Origin: Prauserella flavalba
GTDB lineage: Bacteria > Actinomycetota > Actinomycetes > Mycobacteriales > Pseudonocardiaceae
Direction: 5' to 3'
Assembly: GCF_003202235.1 (NCBI RefSeq)
Contig: NZ_MASU01000012.1
Location: 62,001 to 126,000, forward strand
Length of the DNA: 64,000 nucleotides
Shown here in pieces: positions 21,403 to 29,242 of this stretch. The position numbers and the translations under genes are program-made. The notes under the pieces were generated by a model. It searched no databases. It saw nothing but the letters and a program-made list of their open reading frames with translations, and was not told where the DNA came from. Each line of letters begins with the position of its first letter. Within the stretch, counting starts at the first letter, position 1.

Positions 21403-21811
21403 CCGGTTTCCTCCACATTTTGGTAGGGCTGTTTGCTCGGGCGTGCGACGACCGCCGCTCCGGGTCGGGGCGACGGACTCGCTGGATCAGGCGAGGCGGC
21501 CTGAGGTGCCACCGCGGGCGCCTGAAAACCGTCTGCTGTGCTGAGAGCTCTGGCCACGGTGACGGAGCGCGCACCTCAGCGCAGAAGGTGACCGACCGGC
21601 CGGGCAGGCCGGCTCGGGTCCGTGGCGAGTTGACCGAGTCCGATGTGACGGGCTTGTGGCGCGTGGTCGCTGCGCCGCTCGCTCGCTCCACACCTGCCCG
21701 CTCACGACGGGAAGCCCGGCGCGAGTCCACCCTGCCTGGCCGCAACGCAGGCGAGGAACCTGCCGGTTCTGCTGCACGTGGACATCCCCTCGGACGATCA
21801 TCGCGGCCACT
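21403..21811. other. Intergenic stretch without recognisable gene
   Basis: No open frame here has a credible start and family resemblance. It ends in the CstR-type operators that serve the tauE operon. Confidence 0.5.
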
Positions 21812-21827
21812 ATACCCTACGGGGTAG
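21812..21827. promoter_or_regulatory. CstR-type operator, distal site of tauE operon
   Basis: ATACCC-TACG-GGGTAG, preceded by TAT. It is followed at once by a further GGGTAG. It lies 173 bp before the leader-peptide start. Confidence 0.65.
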
Positions 21828-21944
21828 GGTAGTCCTGACGACGGCCGGGAACGTCTGCCGCTGCTGTCCACACACCTGCCCACGCTGCAAGGCGGCGATG
21901 GCGGGAGTGCGGGTCGCGGCAGCGGGCGAACTGGGTTTGGCGGG

Positions 21945-21960
21945 ATACCCTGCCGGGTAG
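21945..21960. promoter_or_regulatory. CstR-type operator, proximal site of tauE operon
   Basis: ATACCC-TGCC-GGGTAG. It lies 24 bp before the short leader frame and 81 bp before tauE. Two sites 133 bp apart could allow cooperative binding. Confidence 0.68.
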
Positions 21961-21984
21961 TCGCCCAACGAAGGGAGGGTCTGG

Positions 21985-22044
21985 ATGCAGTCGGCCACCG
22001 GAACCGATGGAGCCGGTGCTCCCCTCGCCGGGAAACCTGAATGA
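21985..22044 (+). CDS. Possible 19-residue leader peptide coupled to tauE
   Basis: ATG at 21985 has a strong GGGAGGG five bases upstream and encodes MQSATGTDGAGAPLAGKPE. Its TGA overlaps the tauE ATG as ATGA. The tauE start itself has only a weak ribosome site, so translation of this peptide could drive tauE by coupling. There is no Cys or other obvious sensing residue. Confidence 0.4.
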   Translation: MQSATGTDGAGAPLAGKPE

Positions 22045-22823
22045 TCCTCGCGGCGGGTTTCGGGCTCCTGATCGGCGTGGCCCTGGGATTGCTCGGCGCC
22101 GGGGGGTCGATTCTGGCGGTGCCCGCCCTCGTCTACGGCGTGGGTGAGCCGGTGCGCCAGGCGATCCCGGCGTCGTTGGTGGTGGTGGGGCTGTCGGCGC
22201 TGGGCGGGGTCATCCCGCGGCTGCGCCAGGGCGTGGTGCGGTGGCCGATCGCCGCAGTGTTCGGCGCGGCGGGTGCGGGGGCGGCCTTCGGTGGGGCGGC
22301 CGTGGGGCAGTTGGTGACGGAACAGGTGTTGCTGCTGGCGTTTGCGGTGGTGATGGTGGCCGCAGCGGCGCGGATGCTGGTCGGCCAGGCCGAGCAGCGG
22401 GGGGCGTGCACGGTGGCCGGTGGACGGGTGAACTGGCGGGCGTGTCTGCCTCGTGCGTTGGGCGTGGGTGCGGTCGTCGGGTTTCTGACCGGCCTGTTCG
22501 GGGTCGGGGGCGGGTTCCTGGTGGTGCCGGCCTTGGTGCTGATGCTCGGGCTGGACATGCCGGTCGCAGTGGGCACCTCCCTGGTCGTCGTGACGATCAA
22601 CTCGATCGCCGGGCTGGCGGCGCACCTGGACGCCGTGGCCGAACTCGACTATCGCGTGGTCGGGTCGTTCACGATCGCCGCTCTCGTGACCTCCATGGCC
22701 GCGGGCAGGCTCGCCGGTCGCCTGAATGCCGACCGGTTGCGCCGCTGGTTCGCCTACGTGGTGATCGCGGTCGCGGTGTTCGTCGCGGTTCAGGCCCTGA
22801 TCAACCCGTCCGCCCTGGGATGA
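22041..22823 (+). CDS. TauE/SafE-family sulfite or sulfonate exporter
   Basis: A 260-residue membrane protein with about eight helices and the internal repeat typical of TauE/SafE. The N-half has GVALGLLGAGGSILAVPAL and the C-half has GLFGVGGGFLVVPALVLML. Family members export sulfite, sulfonates or thiosulfate. It is the first large gene of an operon with rhodanese, persulfide dioxygenase and DUF302, behind two CstR-type sites. Export of the sulfite made by the dioxygenase is the natural inference. Confidence 0.85.
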   Translation: MILAAGFGLLIGVALGLLGAGGSILAVPALVYGVGEPVRQAIPASLVVVGLSALGGVIPRLRQGVVRWPIAAVFGAAGAGAAFGGAAVGQLVTEQVLLLAFAVVMVAAAARMLVGQAEQRGACTVAGGRVNWRACLPRALGVGAVVGFLTGLFGVGGGFLVVPALVLMLGLDMPVAVGTSLVVVTINSIAGLAAHLDAVAELDYRVVGSFTIAALVTSMAAGRLAGRLNADRLRRWFAYVVIAVAVFVAVQALINPSALG

Positions 22824-22850
22824 GAAAACACGGGAAGAAAGGAGTACAGG

Positions 22851-23168
22851 ATGCAGGTCGACGAGCTCTACCGGCGACGAAACGACATACAGCTGGTGGA
22901 TGTGCGCGAGCCCGAGGAGTGGCATGCCGGCCGCATCGAGGGCGCCCGGCACATCCCGATGGCCGAGGTGCCCAGCCGGCTCGCCGAGCTCGACCGCACA
23001 CAGCCGGTGGTGACTGTCTGCCGGAGCGGTCATCGCAGCGGGCAGGCGGCCGAGTTCCTGCGGCAACAGGGCTACGCGGCGGAGAACGCCGAGGGCGGGA
23101 TGCAGGCGTGGCAGCAGGCCGGCCTGCCCTTCACCACGCCCGAAGGCAAGCCGGGAAAGGTGGCGTGA
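22851..23168 (+). CDS. Single-domain rhodanese sulfurtransferase
   Basis: A 105-residue rhodanese. The catalytic Cys57 is in the loop VCRSGHRSGQ, and the N-terminus has LVDVREPEEWHAGRIEGARHIP. It moves sulfane sulfur between thiols, for example from persulfide to sulfite to make thiosulfate. A ribosome site AAGGAG precedes the ATG. The next gene begins two bases after the stop, so coupling with the persulfide dioxygenase is likely. Confidence 0.9.
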   Translation: MQVDELYRRRNDIQLVDVREPEEWHAGRIEGARHIPMAEVPSRLAELDRTQPVVTVCRSGHRSGQAAEFLRQQGYAAENAEGGMQAWQQAGLPFTTPEGKPGKVA

Positions 23169-23170
23169 CC

Positions 23171-24565
23171 ATGTGGTTCCAGCAGTTCTACCTCAACAGT
23201 CTCGGACACGCCTCCTACCTCGTCGGGGACGAGAAGACTGGTCAGGCGCTGGTGTTCGACCCCCGCCGCGATGTCGACATCTACCGGCAGGCGGCCCGCG
23301 ACCAGGGCTTCCGGATCACCTACGCCTGTGACTCGCACGGGCACAACGACTACCTGTCCGGGTTGGGCGAGCTGGCAGACTCGCCGCATTCGCCGCAGGT
23401 GTGGGGCTCGGCCGCGGGCGAGCTGAGCTATCCGCACCGGCCGCTCGCCGACGGCGAGCAGATCGAGTTCGGCGATGTCGGCATCGAGGTGATGCACACC
23501 CCCGGGCACACCCCCGAGCACATCAGCCTGCTGGTCTATGACCGCTCCGCCAGCGCCGACAGCCCGGCGTTGCTGCTCTCCGGCGGGGCGCTCCTGGTTG
23601 GTGACCTGGCCCGCCCCGATCTGCTCGGCGGCGAGGAGCAGGCCCGCCGCCACGCCGAGGTCTTCTGCGACACGATCCAGACCAAGCTGCTCACGCTGCC
23701 CGACCACGTCGAGGTGTTCCCCACCCACGTGGCCGGGTCACTGTGCGGCGGCAACATCGGGTCCCGGCTGTCCACCACAGTGGGCTACGAGAAGCGCGCA
23801 AACGCCATCCTGGCCGAGGTCTCCGAGAAGGACGAGTTCGTGCGGCAGTGCCTGCGGCTGGACAACCTGCCCGCGGTGCCCCCGTACTGGCGGCGCATGC
23901 GCACCCAGAACATGGCCGGCGTCGACCCCCTCGGCGTACTCACCGAGCCCCCCGCGCTGCCAGCCGACGACGTCGCCGCCGCCATCAACCGCGGCGCCAT
24001 CGTGCTGGACACCCGGTCCGCGGAAGCCTTCGGCGGCGGCCACATCCCCGGCGCACTCAACGTCGGCCTCGGCTCGGCCTTCGCCACCTGGGCTGGCACC
24101 GTACTCCCCGCCGAGGCCGAGATACTGCTCGTGCTCGACCGGTCCAGCGACCTGTGGGAGGCGATCTGGCAGCTGCTGCGCATCGGCTACCCGATGCCGA
24201 CGGGCTGGCTGGCCGGCGGCATGAGCGCCTGGCGCACCTCCGCACGACCGGTCGAACTCACCCCACAGATCACCGTCCACGAGCTGAAACGCAGACTCGA
24301 CCAGGGCGAGGTCACCCTGCTCGACGTGCGCCAGCCCGCCGAGTGGGCCGCCGGCCACACCGAAGGCGCCACGTTCATCACCGGCGCCGAACTACCCGAC
24401 CGGCTCGACGAGGTACCCGCGGACAAACCGATCGCCGTCACCTGCGGCAGCGGCTACCGCTCCTCCGTGGCCACCAGCCTGCTCGCCCGCGAACGCGGCC
24501 TTCCCGTCATCAACGTCGCCGGCGGGATGACCGCCTGGCACCGCGCCGGCTACCCCACCACCTGA
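23171..24565 (+). CDS. Persulfide-dioxygenase-like metallo-hydrolase fused to two rhodanese domains
   Basis: A 464-residue fusion. The metallo-beta-lactamase domain has metal motif SHGHNDY with His56, His58 and Asp60, plus HTPGHTPEHISLL and FPTHVAGSLCGG. This subgroup oxidises glutathione or other low-molecular persulfide to sulfite. The first rhodanese domain (about 270-360) has VLDRSSD where the catalytic Cys loop should be, so it is inactive. The second, near the end, has the active loop TCGSGYRSS. A paralogue at 29626 shows the same order. In this organism the substrate may be mycothiol persulfide (inference). Confidence 0.88.
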   Translation: MWFQQFYLNSLGHASYLVGDEKTGQALVFDPRRDVDIYRQAARDQGFRITYACDSHGHNDYLSGLGELADSPHSPQVWGSAAGELSYPHRPLADGEQIEFGDVGIEVMHTPGHTPEHISLLVYDRSASADSPALLLSGGALLVGDLARPDLLGGEEQARRHAEVFCDTIQTKLLTLPDHVEVFPTHVAGSLCGGNIGSRLSTTVGYEKRANAILAEVSEKDEFVRQCLRLDNLPAVPPYWRRMRTQNMAGVDPLGVLTEPPALPADDVAAAINRGAIVLDTRSAEAFGGGHIPGALNVGLGSAFATWAGTVLPAEAEILLVLDRSSDLWEAIWQLLRIGYPMPTGWLAGGMSAWRTSARPVELTPQITVHELKRRLDQGEVTLLDVRQPAEWAAGHTEGATFITGAELPDRLDEVPADKPIAVTCGSGYRSSVATSLLARERGLPVINVAGGMTAWHRAGYPTT

Positions 24566-24593
24566 CACCACACCCACTGTTGGAGGAATCGCA

Positions 24594-24995
24594 ATGGAGT
24601 ACGCCCGTACGATCACCCTGGATCTGCCTTACGAGCAGGCCGTGTCCCGGGTCAAGGACGCGTTCCAAGCACAGGGCTTCGGCACGCTGACCGAAATCGA
24701 CGTCCAGGCCACCCTGCACAACAAACTCGACGCCGACATGGAGCCCTACATCATCCTCGGCGCCTGCAACCCCCAACTCGCGCACCGCGCCCTCGACATC
24801 GACCGCCAGATCGGGCTGCTCCTGCCGTGCAACGTCGTGGTCCGCGCCACTGGGGACAACCAGACACTGGTCCAGGCCCTCGATCCCCAGGTCATGGTCA
24901 CCGTCCCCGAGCTCGACCAGCTCCAACCCATCACCGACGAAGCCGGGCAACGCATCCAGGCCGCACTCCAGGCGTTGACCCCGCCCAACCGCTGA
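24594..24995 (+). CDS. DUF302 protein
   Basis: A 133-residue protein of the DUF302 fold, seen beside sulfide, arsenic and mercury detoxification genes in many bacteria. It has LPYEQAVSRVKDAFQAQGFGTLTEIDV at the start and LLLPCNVVVR in the middle, with conserved Cys82 exposed on a strand. Biochemical role is not established. GGAGG precedes the start. It is last in the tauE operon. A decayed relative lies near 27.1 kb. Confidence 0.85.
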   Translation: MEYARTITLDLPYEQAVSRVKDAFQAQGFGTLTEIDVQATLHNKLDADMEPYIILGACNPQLAHRALDIDRQIGLLLPCNVVVRATGDNQTLVQALDPQVMVTVPELDQLQPITDEAGQRIQAALQALTPPNR

Positions 24996-25066
24996 CGGTG
25001 CGTCGGAACATGGACCCTCCGCACAGGACGGCGAAGCGGCTCGATTGGGCAACCGGAGAAATAATC

Positions 25067-25123
25067 ATGAAAGCCGCTTCAATCTGGAGCTGGTTCTGGC
25101 TCTGGCCAGTACTTCTGCTGTGA
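25067..25123 (+). CDS. Possible 18-residue Trp-rich hydrophobic peptide
   Basis: ATG at 25067 has GGAG nine bases upstream. The frame encodes MKAASIWSWFWLWPVLLL and then TGA. The peptide would insert in the membrane and holds four Trp. It follows DUF302 in the same direction. It may be a true small membrane peptide or the stub of a longer lost gene. Confidence 0.35.
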   Translation: MKAASIWSWFWLWPVLLL

Positions 25124-25438
25124 TCGGGCTTGCTTCGCGAGTGCCGTGTCAGCTGTCAGTCGGCGCCGTTCGGCGCGGCAGCTCGGTACATAGTGCTCGA
25201 TGGGCGCGATGAGCTCCCAGTCGAGCAGCGTGGCGGCGGCTGTCAGCACGATGGCCGCCACGTCGTAGGCGGTTGATTGACGGTGGGCACCGCCGCCCGC
25301 GGCGCGCTGAAGCCGAGGAATCGACTCGGCGACCTCCGCATGCCGGGCCAGGTACCGGGGTAACCGCCAGCCGACGAACGGAGCACCGATGAACGCGACC
25401 GGGCTGATCGACCTGCACGCCGCACGCGGACGGACCGG

Positions 25439-25900
25439 GTGCGCGAGCACACGGCGACGGCCGTCCAGGTCGAGCTCGACCAGGAATTGAGCGCCCGCAT
25501 CCGGCACTACGCCGAGCGCCTCACCTCAGCCGACGGCCAGGAGGCGATCACAGCTCGCATCGGCAAGCTCGAGCAGGAGACCGATGTCGAGCGGGCCCTC
25601 GAGGTCAGCGCCGCAACCCTCGGCCTGGCTGGCACTCTCCTCGCCGCGGCACACCACCGGCGCTGGCTCTGGCTGGCGGGCATCGTCACGGCGTTCCTCC
25701 TGCAGCACAGGCTACAGGGCTGGTGCCCGCCGATCGCGGTCTTTCGCCGACTGGGCGCTCGGACTCGGGCAGAGATCGACGCCGAGCGCTACGCGCTGAA
25801 GCTGTTGCGCGGAGACTTCGGCGACCCACCGGCTTCGGAAGAGGAGCCCGTGGCGCTGGCGGGGCGGGCCCGGTCGGTCTCCCGACGACCGCCGCGCTGA
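25439..25900 (+). CDS. DUF2892-like membrane protein
   Basis: About 153 residues from the GTG at 25439. The N-terminal half is a helical, charged segment (LSARIRHYAERLTSADGQEAITARIGKLEQE). The DUF2892-like part is LEVSAATLGLAGTLLAAAHHRRWLWLAG, IVTAFLLQHRLQGWCPP and IAVFRRLG. The GWCPPIAVFRRLG end matches the membrane unit of sulfide-linked rhodaneses. An ATG at 25389 with GGAG upstream would be a better start but is in another frame, so a frameshift between 25389 and 25439 is possible. About 260 bp before it holds no gene I can support. Confidence 0.6.
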   Translation: MREHTATAVQVELDQELSARIRHYAERLTSADGQEAITARIGKLEQETDVERALEVSAATLGLAGTLLAAAHHRRWLWLAGIVTAFLLQHRLQGWCPPIAVFRRLGARTRAEIDAERYALKLLRGDFGDPPASEEEPVALAGRARSVSRRPPR

Positions 25901-25911
25901 AAGACCGATGT

Positions 25912-26269
25912 GTGCACCGGGTGACCGATGGATACGTTAACGCCTGGATCGTTGACGACGGTGAGGCCCTCGTCGTCATCGACACCGGCCTGCCGGCCCA
26001 CGTGCCGCTCCTCGTTGCCGCGTTTCACGACCTCGGCAGGCGACCGCAGGACGTGGTCGCCGTGCTACTCACCCACGCACGCCGATCACGTCGGGGGTGC
26101 CGCCCACCTGCAGGCGCATGGCGCCTGTGTGCTCACCCACCCCGACGAGGCCATCGAGACGCTCGGGCTCGCACCCCGGCGCGCCGCAATCCGCACGGTG
26201 CCGCGGCTGCTCCCGCACACCTGGCGACCGCACACGCTCCGCTTCGCCGGCAACCCCTCGGCGCTGTAG
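25912..26269 (+). pseudogene. MBL-fold hydrolase, frameshifted and 3' truncated
   Basis: The reading VTDGYVNAWIVDDGEALVVIDTGLP leads into DVVAVLLTHA, after which two bases are missing near 26083. The next frame gives ADHVGGAAHLQAHGA. Restored, this is the zinc motif THAHADH of metallo-beta-lactamase hydrolases. The sequence ends at about 26262 where it meets an opposing gene, losing roughly the C-terminal half. It follows the DUF2892-like gene closely. Confidence 0.65.
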
Positions 26270-26631
26270 AGGTCGTGCAGCCGATCCGCGCAGTTGCGCG
26301 GCTTGATCGGGCGGTGTTTTCGCGCCCAGCGCGACCACAAGGGAATCGGCGCTCAACCGACCCGCCTCGGTCTCGACCCGACGTTGGGCAGGGTCGATCG
26401 AGGTGATGCGTGTATGAACGAAGCGGATCCCGTGCCGTTGCAGGGCCGACCGGCCGACGGTGCCCTGGTGGAGTGGCCGGGTGCCCACAAGGTCCCACGT
26501 CTTGGCGAACCCGTTGTAGAGATGGTCGTCGGCGGCGACCACGGTCACCTGGTGTTCGGGCAGCCGCGCCCGCAGCTCGTGGGCGGCGGCGGGGCCGCCG
26601 AATCCCCTCCCAGGATCAATGTACTTGCCAT
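26262..26631 (-). pseudogene. FAD-dependent oxidoreductase (SQR/NDH-2-like), 5' fragment
   Basis: The start ATG at 26631 reads MASTLILGG and, after restoring one missing G at the C run 26604-26607, FGGPAAAHELRARLPEHQVTVVAADDH. This is the FAD-binding start of the sulfide:quinone reductase-like family. It continues with SIDPAQRRVETEAGRLSADSLVVALGA and in another frame LHDLYSAEGLP, then stops at the junction near 26262. More than half of the protein is missing. If it was an SQR, the island has lost its sulfide-oxidising step. Confidence 0.6.
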
Positions 26632-26658
26632 CGTCAAGCCTCCTCCTCGTCGGGCAAC

Positions 26659-26937
26659 TTACGGTGGGCCTTGGCCACGCAGCGTTCGTCGCCGTTCCTC
26701 GTACTCGTCACGGCCGATCTCACCGCGGGCATAGCGCTCGTCGAGGATTCCCACGGCACGGTCCCGCTCACCGGGTCCGCTGCGCGTGCCACCGTTCGGT
26801 TTCCACAGCGCGCGGACGAGGTAGACGATGCCGACAACGAGACCGCCGAGCACGAGCAGGAAAACCACGAAGCCGATCAGCATGCCGAGCCAACCCCAGC
26901 CCATCCCGGGCGGCCCATTGTTCACCCAGTCGGACAC
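26659..26937 (-). CDS. SHOCT-domain membrane protein
   Basis: A 92-residue protein from GTG at 26937, with GGAGGAGGAG upstream. One helix (LGMLIGFVVFLLVLGGLVVGIVYLV) is followed by a short C-terminal SHOCT unit, ILDERYARGEIGRDEYEERRRTL. SHOCT units are small oligomerisation or binding modules of unknown role. It ends 27 bp before the start of the truncated oxidoreductase on the same strand, consistent with one operon. Confidence 0.75.
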   Translation of the reverse strand: MSDWVNNGPPGMGWGWLGMLIGFVVFLLVLGGLVVGIVYLVRALWKPNGGTRSGPGERDRAVGILDERYARGEIGRDEYEERRRTLRGQGPP

Positions 26938-27069
26938 GATGTCTGTCGCTCCTCCTCCAGATGTGTGGTAGGTGACCAAGCATCCCGCCACTGTCATTTC
27001 CCGTGGGGTACTGCCTACCCGCGTTCGCTGTGCCTCACGCATCCAGGCGGTAGCGTTGCCGCGCTGTGC

Positions 27070-27260
27070 GACGGTTGACCCCGGTCCCGAACAGCTGCGC
27101 GTCGGCGCGGGCGAATGCCGCTGCCGCCCAACGTCGTCGTCCCTGCCGCCGGCGACAACCAGAAACCTGGTCAGGAGGTCTCGCCCCCAGGCCATGGTCA
27201 CCGTGCCCGAGCTCGACCAGCTTCTCGGCAGCGGAGCGCCACAGCGAATCGGGACGGATA
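27070..27260 (+). pseudogene. Decayed DUF302 gene fragment
   Basis: The segment encodes NVVV and AMVTVPELDQLLGS in different frames. At the DNA level GGTCATGGTCACCGT-type sequence and CCCGAGCTCGACCAGCT match the intact DUF302 gene at 24594. It has no start, several indels and no open frame. It is a relic of a second DUF302 copy next to the PIG-L gene. Confidence 0.6.
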
Positions 27261-27314
27261 GGGAGGCATCTTCGGCGTACAGCGTGCCTTCCACACGCGG
27301 CTCGGAGACCCTGG

Positions 27315-28049
27315 TCAGGATCGTTCGTGGGCAGGCGGGGGCAGGAGCTGTGGGCGGAGCAGGCGGAGGTGTTCGGTGTCACCGAGCAGGTCCAGGCGCC
27401 GGTGCAGCAGCGGGTTGTCGGTGGATTGGCTGCGGTGGCAGGCGATGGCCTCCCGCTGGCGTTTGCGGGAGACGGGCAGGGTCAGATCCACCACGTCGGG
27501 CCGCGAGCCGACCAGAGCGGTGCCGAACTCTGCGTTGAGCTGGTCGGCGACCTGGGCCGGTAAGGTCCAGCCGACGACGGGCAGAACCGAACGATCGGCG
27601 ACGGCCAGGGCAGCCTCGGTGGCCCGCATGTGGTCGGGATGGGATGTCACGCCGTCGGGGTCGAACGCCAGCAGGTAGGTCGGTCTCACCTCGGCGGCCA
27701 GCGACTCGACATGACCGGCGAGCTCGTCCAAGGAGACGTGGGCCAGGTCTCCGTCGGGGTAGTCGAGCAGGACGGTGCGCGTGACACCCAGCACGGTGGC
27801 TGCCGTGTCCAACTCCTTGGCCCGCACCGCGCCCAGATCGGCCTGCTCTCCGCCCAGGGTGGAGGCCTCACCGCGCGTGAAACACAGCACCGTCACCGGT
27901 GTGCCCGCAGCGGCCAGGCGGTCGAGCACCGCCCCAAGTCCGAACGACTCGTCATCCGGGTGCGCCACCACCGCCAGCACGGCGCCCGGCTCGTCCAGCA
28001 GGGCACGGACCTGCCCCGCCCTGGTTGTCGCCTGCGTATCCTCTCCCAT
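27315..28049 (-). CDS. PIG-L/LmbE-family deacetylase
   Basis: A 244-residue zinc deacetylase. The metal motif AHPDDES is near residue 34, and later GVTSHPDHMRATEAA supplies the third ligand. The family includes MshB and Mca, which act in mycothiol biosynthesis and in cleavage of mycothiol conjugates. Start ATG at 28049 follows AAGGTGG, and a CstR-type site begins 10 bp upstream, so repression would block the start region. Its place among persulfide genes suggests work on mycothiol or its adducts, but LmbE-like enzymes have other substrates. Confidence 0.8.
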   Translation of the reverse strand: MGEDTQATTRAGQVRALLDEPGAVLAVVAHPDDESFGLGAVLDRLAAAGTPVTVLCFTRGEASTLGGEQADLGAVRAKELDTAATVLGVTRTVLLDYPDGDLAHVSLDELAGHVESLAAEVRPTYLLAFDPDGVTSHPDHMRATEAALAVADRSVLPVVGWTLPAQVADQLNAEFGTALVGSRPDVVDLTLPVSRKRQREAIACHRSQSTDNPLLHRRLDLLGDTEHLRLLRPQLLPPPAHERS

Positions 28050-28058
28050 ACCACCTTT

Positions 28059-28074
28059 GTACCCCGAGGGGTAT
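28059..28074. promoter_or_regulatory. CstR-type operator before the PIG-L gene
   Basis: GTACCC-CGAG-GGGTAT, one mismatch from the consensus. It lies next to the PIG-L ribosome site. Confidence 0.7.
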
Positions 28075-28137
28075 ATGGCCGCCAGCGGAGCGGCGCGTGC
28101 GATGAGCCGGGAATGCCAACCGCCACAAGCCCGTTAC

Positions 28138-28155
28138 GATACCCGAGGGGGTATC
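28138..28155. promoter_or_regulatory. CstR-type operator before thioredoxin
   Basis: GATACCC-GAGG-GGGTATC has perfect 7-bp arms. It ends 17 bp before the thioredoxin start and 79 bp from the site serving the divergent PIG-L gene. Confidence 0.78.
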
Positions 28156-28171
28156 AAAGACTAGGAGGTGC

Positions 28172-28537
28172 ATGATGGCGACCATCGAGCTGACGACCGA
28201 CAACTTCAACGACAGGATAGGCGGGGACGGTATTGTGCTGGTCGACTTCTGGGCGGCGTGGTGCGGACCCTGCCGCATGTTCGCGCCGGTGTTCGAGCGT
28301 GCGTCCGAGCGTCACGAGGATGTCAGGTTCGGCAAGGTGGATACCGAGGCGCAACCGGAACTGGCGGCGAGGTTCGGCATCTCGTCGATCCCGACGTTGA
28401 TGATCGCTCGTGATGGCGTGGTGCTGTACGCGCAGCCCGGTGCGCTCCCGGAGAGTGCGCTCGAGGAGCTGATCGCCAAGGCCCGCGAGGTCGACATGGA
28501 CCAGGTTCGGCAAGAGCTCGCCGAACAGCGGCAATGA
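28172..28537 (+). CDS. trxA: Thioredoxin
   Basis: A 121-residue thioredoxin with active site WCGPC (Cys31, Cys34) in VDFWAAWCGPCRMF and cis-Pro in ISSIPTLMIARDG. The C-terminus is slightly extended and charged. AGGAGGTG precedes two adjacent ATGs (28172, 28175). A perfect CstR-type operator lies directly upstream. Thioredoxin reduces protein persulfides and polysulfides, so control by a persulfide sensor makes physiological sense. It is probably not the housekeeping copy. Confidence 0.92.
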   Translation: MMATIELTTDNFNDRIGGDGIVLVDFWAAWCGPCRMFAPVFERASERHEDVRFGKVDTEAQPELAARFGISSIPTLMIARDGVVLYAQPGALPESALEELIAKAREVDMDQVRQELAEQRQ

Positions 28538-28590
28538 GGATCTGATCCCGATCTTCAGTGCGGGCACCGACACCCGGAGGGGAGTCTTCG

Positions 28591-29175
28591 TTGGACAGCA
28601 CAGCATGGGACCGGCGCTACACCGGGGCCGAGTTCGAATGGACCACCGAGCCGAACCGGTTCGTCGTCGAGCAGACCACCGGGTTGACACCCGGGCGGGC
28701 GCTGGACCTGGGAACAGGAGAGGGCCGCAACGCCGTCTGGCTGGCCGAACAAGGCTGGACGGTCAGCGGGGTCGACTTCTCGACCGTCGGGCTGGACAAG
28801 GCGCGCCGGCTCGCGCACGCGCGGGACGTCCGGGTCGACTGGACGCTGGCCGACGTGCGCGACTACCAGCCCGAACCGTCGGCGTTCGCTCTGGTGCTCG
28901 TGGCCTACCTGCACCTGCCCTCGGCCGAGCTCCCCCGCGTGCTCGACCGGGCCGCCTCGGCCGTGGCCACCAAGGGCACCCTGCTGGTGATCGGCCACGA
29001 CTTGACCAACCTCACCGCGGGCGTGGGCGGGCCGCCCGACCCCGACGTGCTCTACACACCCGAGGGGATCGTCGCAGCACTGCCCGCCTTGCGCATCGAG
29101 CGGGCTGAGCGGCTTCGCCGACCACTACAGCAGGGTGAGGCCATCGACACCCTGGTCCGCGCAACGCGCACCTGA
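28591..29175 (+). CDS. Class I SAM-dependent methyltransferase (TehB/thiol-type)
   Basis: About 194 residues from TTG at 28591, with GGAGGGGAG upstream; a GTG at 28558 is an alternative. The SAM motif is RALDLGTGEGRNAVWLAEQGW, then VSGVDFS. The opening AWDRRYTGAEFEWTTEPNRFV resembles methyltransferases that alkylate small thiols, tellurite or hydrogen sulfide. It follows thioredoxin by about 50 bp and may share its promoter. Methylation of sulfide or a thiol would suit the island, but the substrate is not shown. Confidence 0.8.
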   Translation: MDSTAWDRRYTGAEFEWTTEPNRFVVEQTTGLTPGRALDLGTGEGRNAVWLAEQGWTVSGVDFSTVGLDKARRLAHARDVRVDWTLADVRDYQPEPSAFALVLVAYLHLPSAELPRVLDRAASAVATKGTLLVIGHDLTNLTAGVGGPPDPDVLYTPEGIVAALPALRIERAERLRRPLQQGEAIDTLVRATRT

Positions 29176-29242
29176 CACGCGTTCGCCCGCAACCACAGCA
29201 CGACCAGTCGGCGAGGTCGTGGATAACAGATGCAGCGAAAAT

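Noticed and set aside
19753-21426. A 557-codon plus-strand frame opposite the MMPL transporter
   Set aside because: Composition is Arg/Gly/His-rich without family resemblance; the MMPL reading has conserved DY motifs and a ribosome site.
22241-23170. Upstream extension of the persulfide dioxygenase frame over tauE and rhodanese
   Set aside because: The extension is an alternative frame of two good genes. The ATG at 23171 gives the correct family N-terminus.
25079-25507. A 142-codon minus-strand frame with YDVAAIVLTAAATLLDWELIAP
   Set aside because: Part of it looks hydrophobic and protein-like, but it has no ribosome site, overlaps the DUF2892-like start region and shows no family I recognise.
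27008-27030. GGGGTACTGCCTACCC as a further CstR site
   Set aside because: The half-sites are in the opposite orientation (GGGTA before TACCC), unlike the eight accepted sites.
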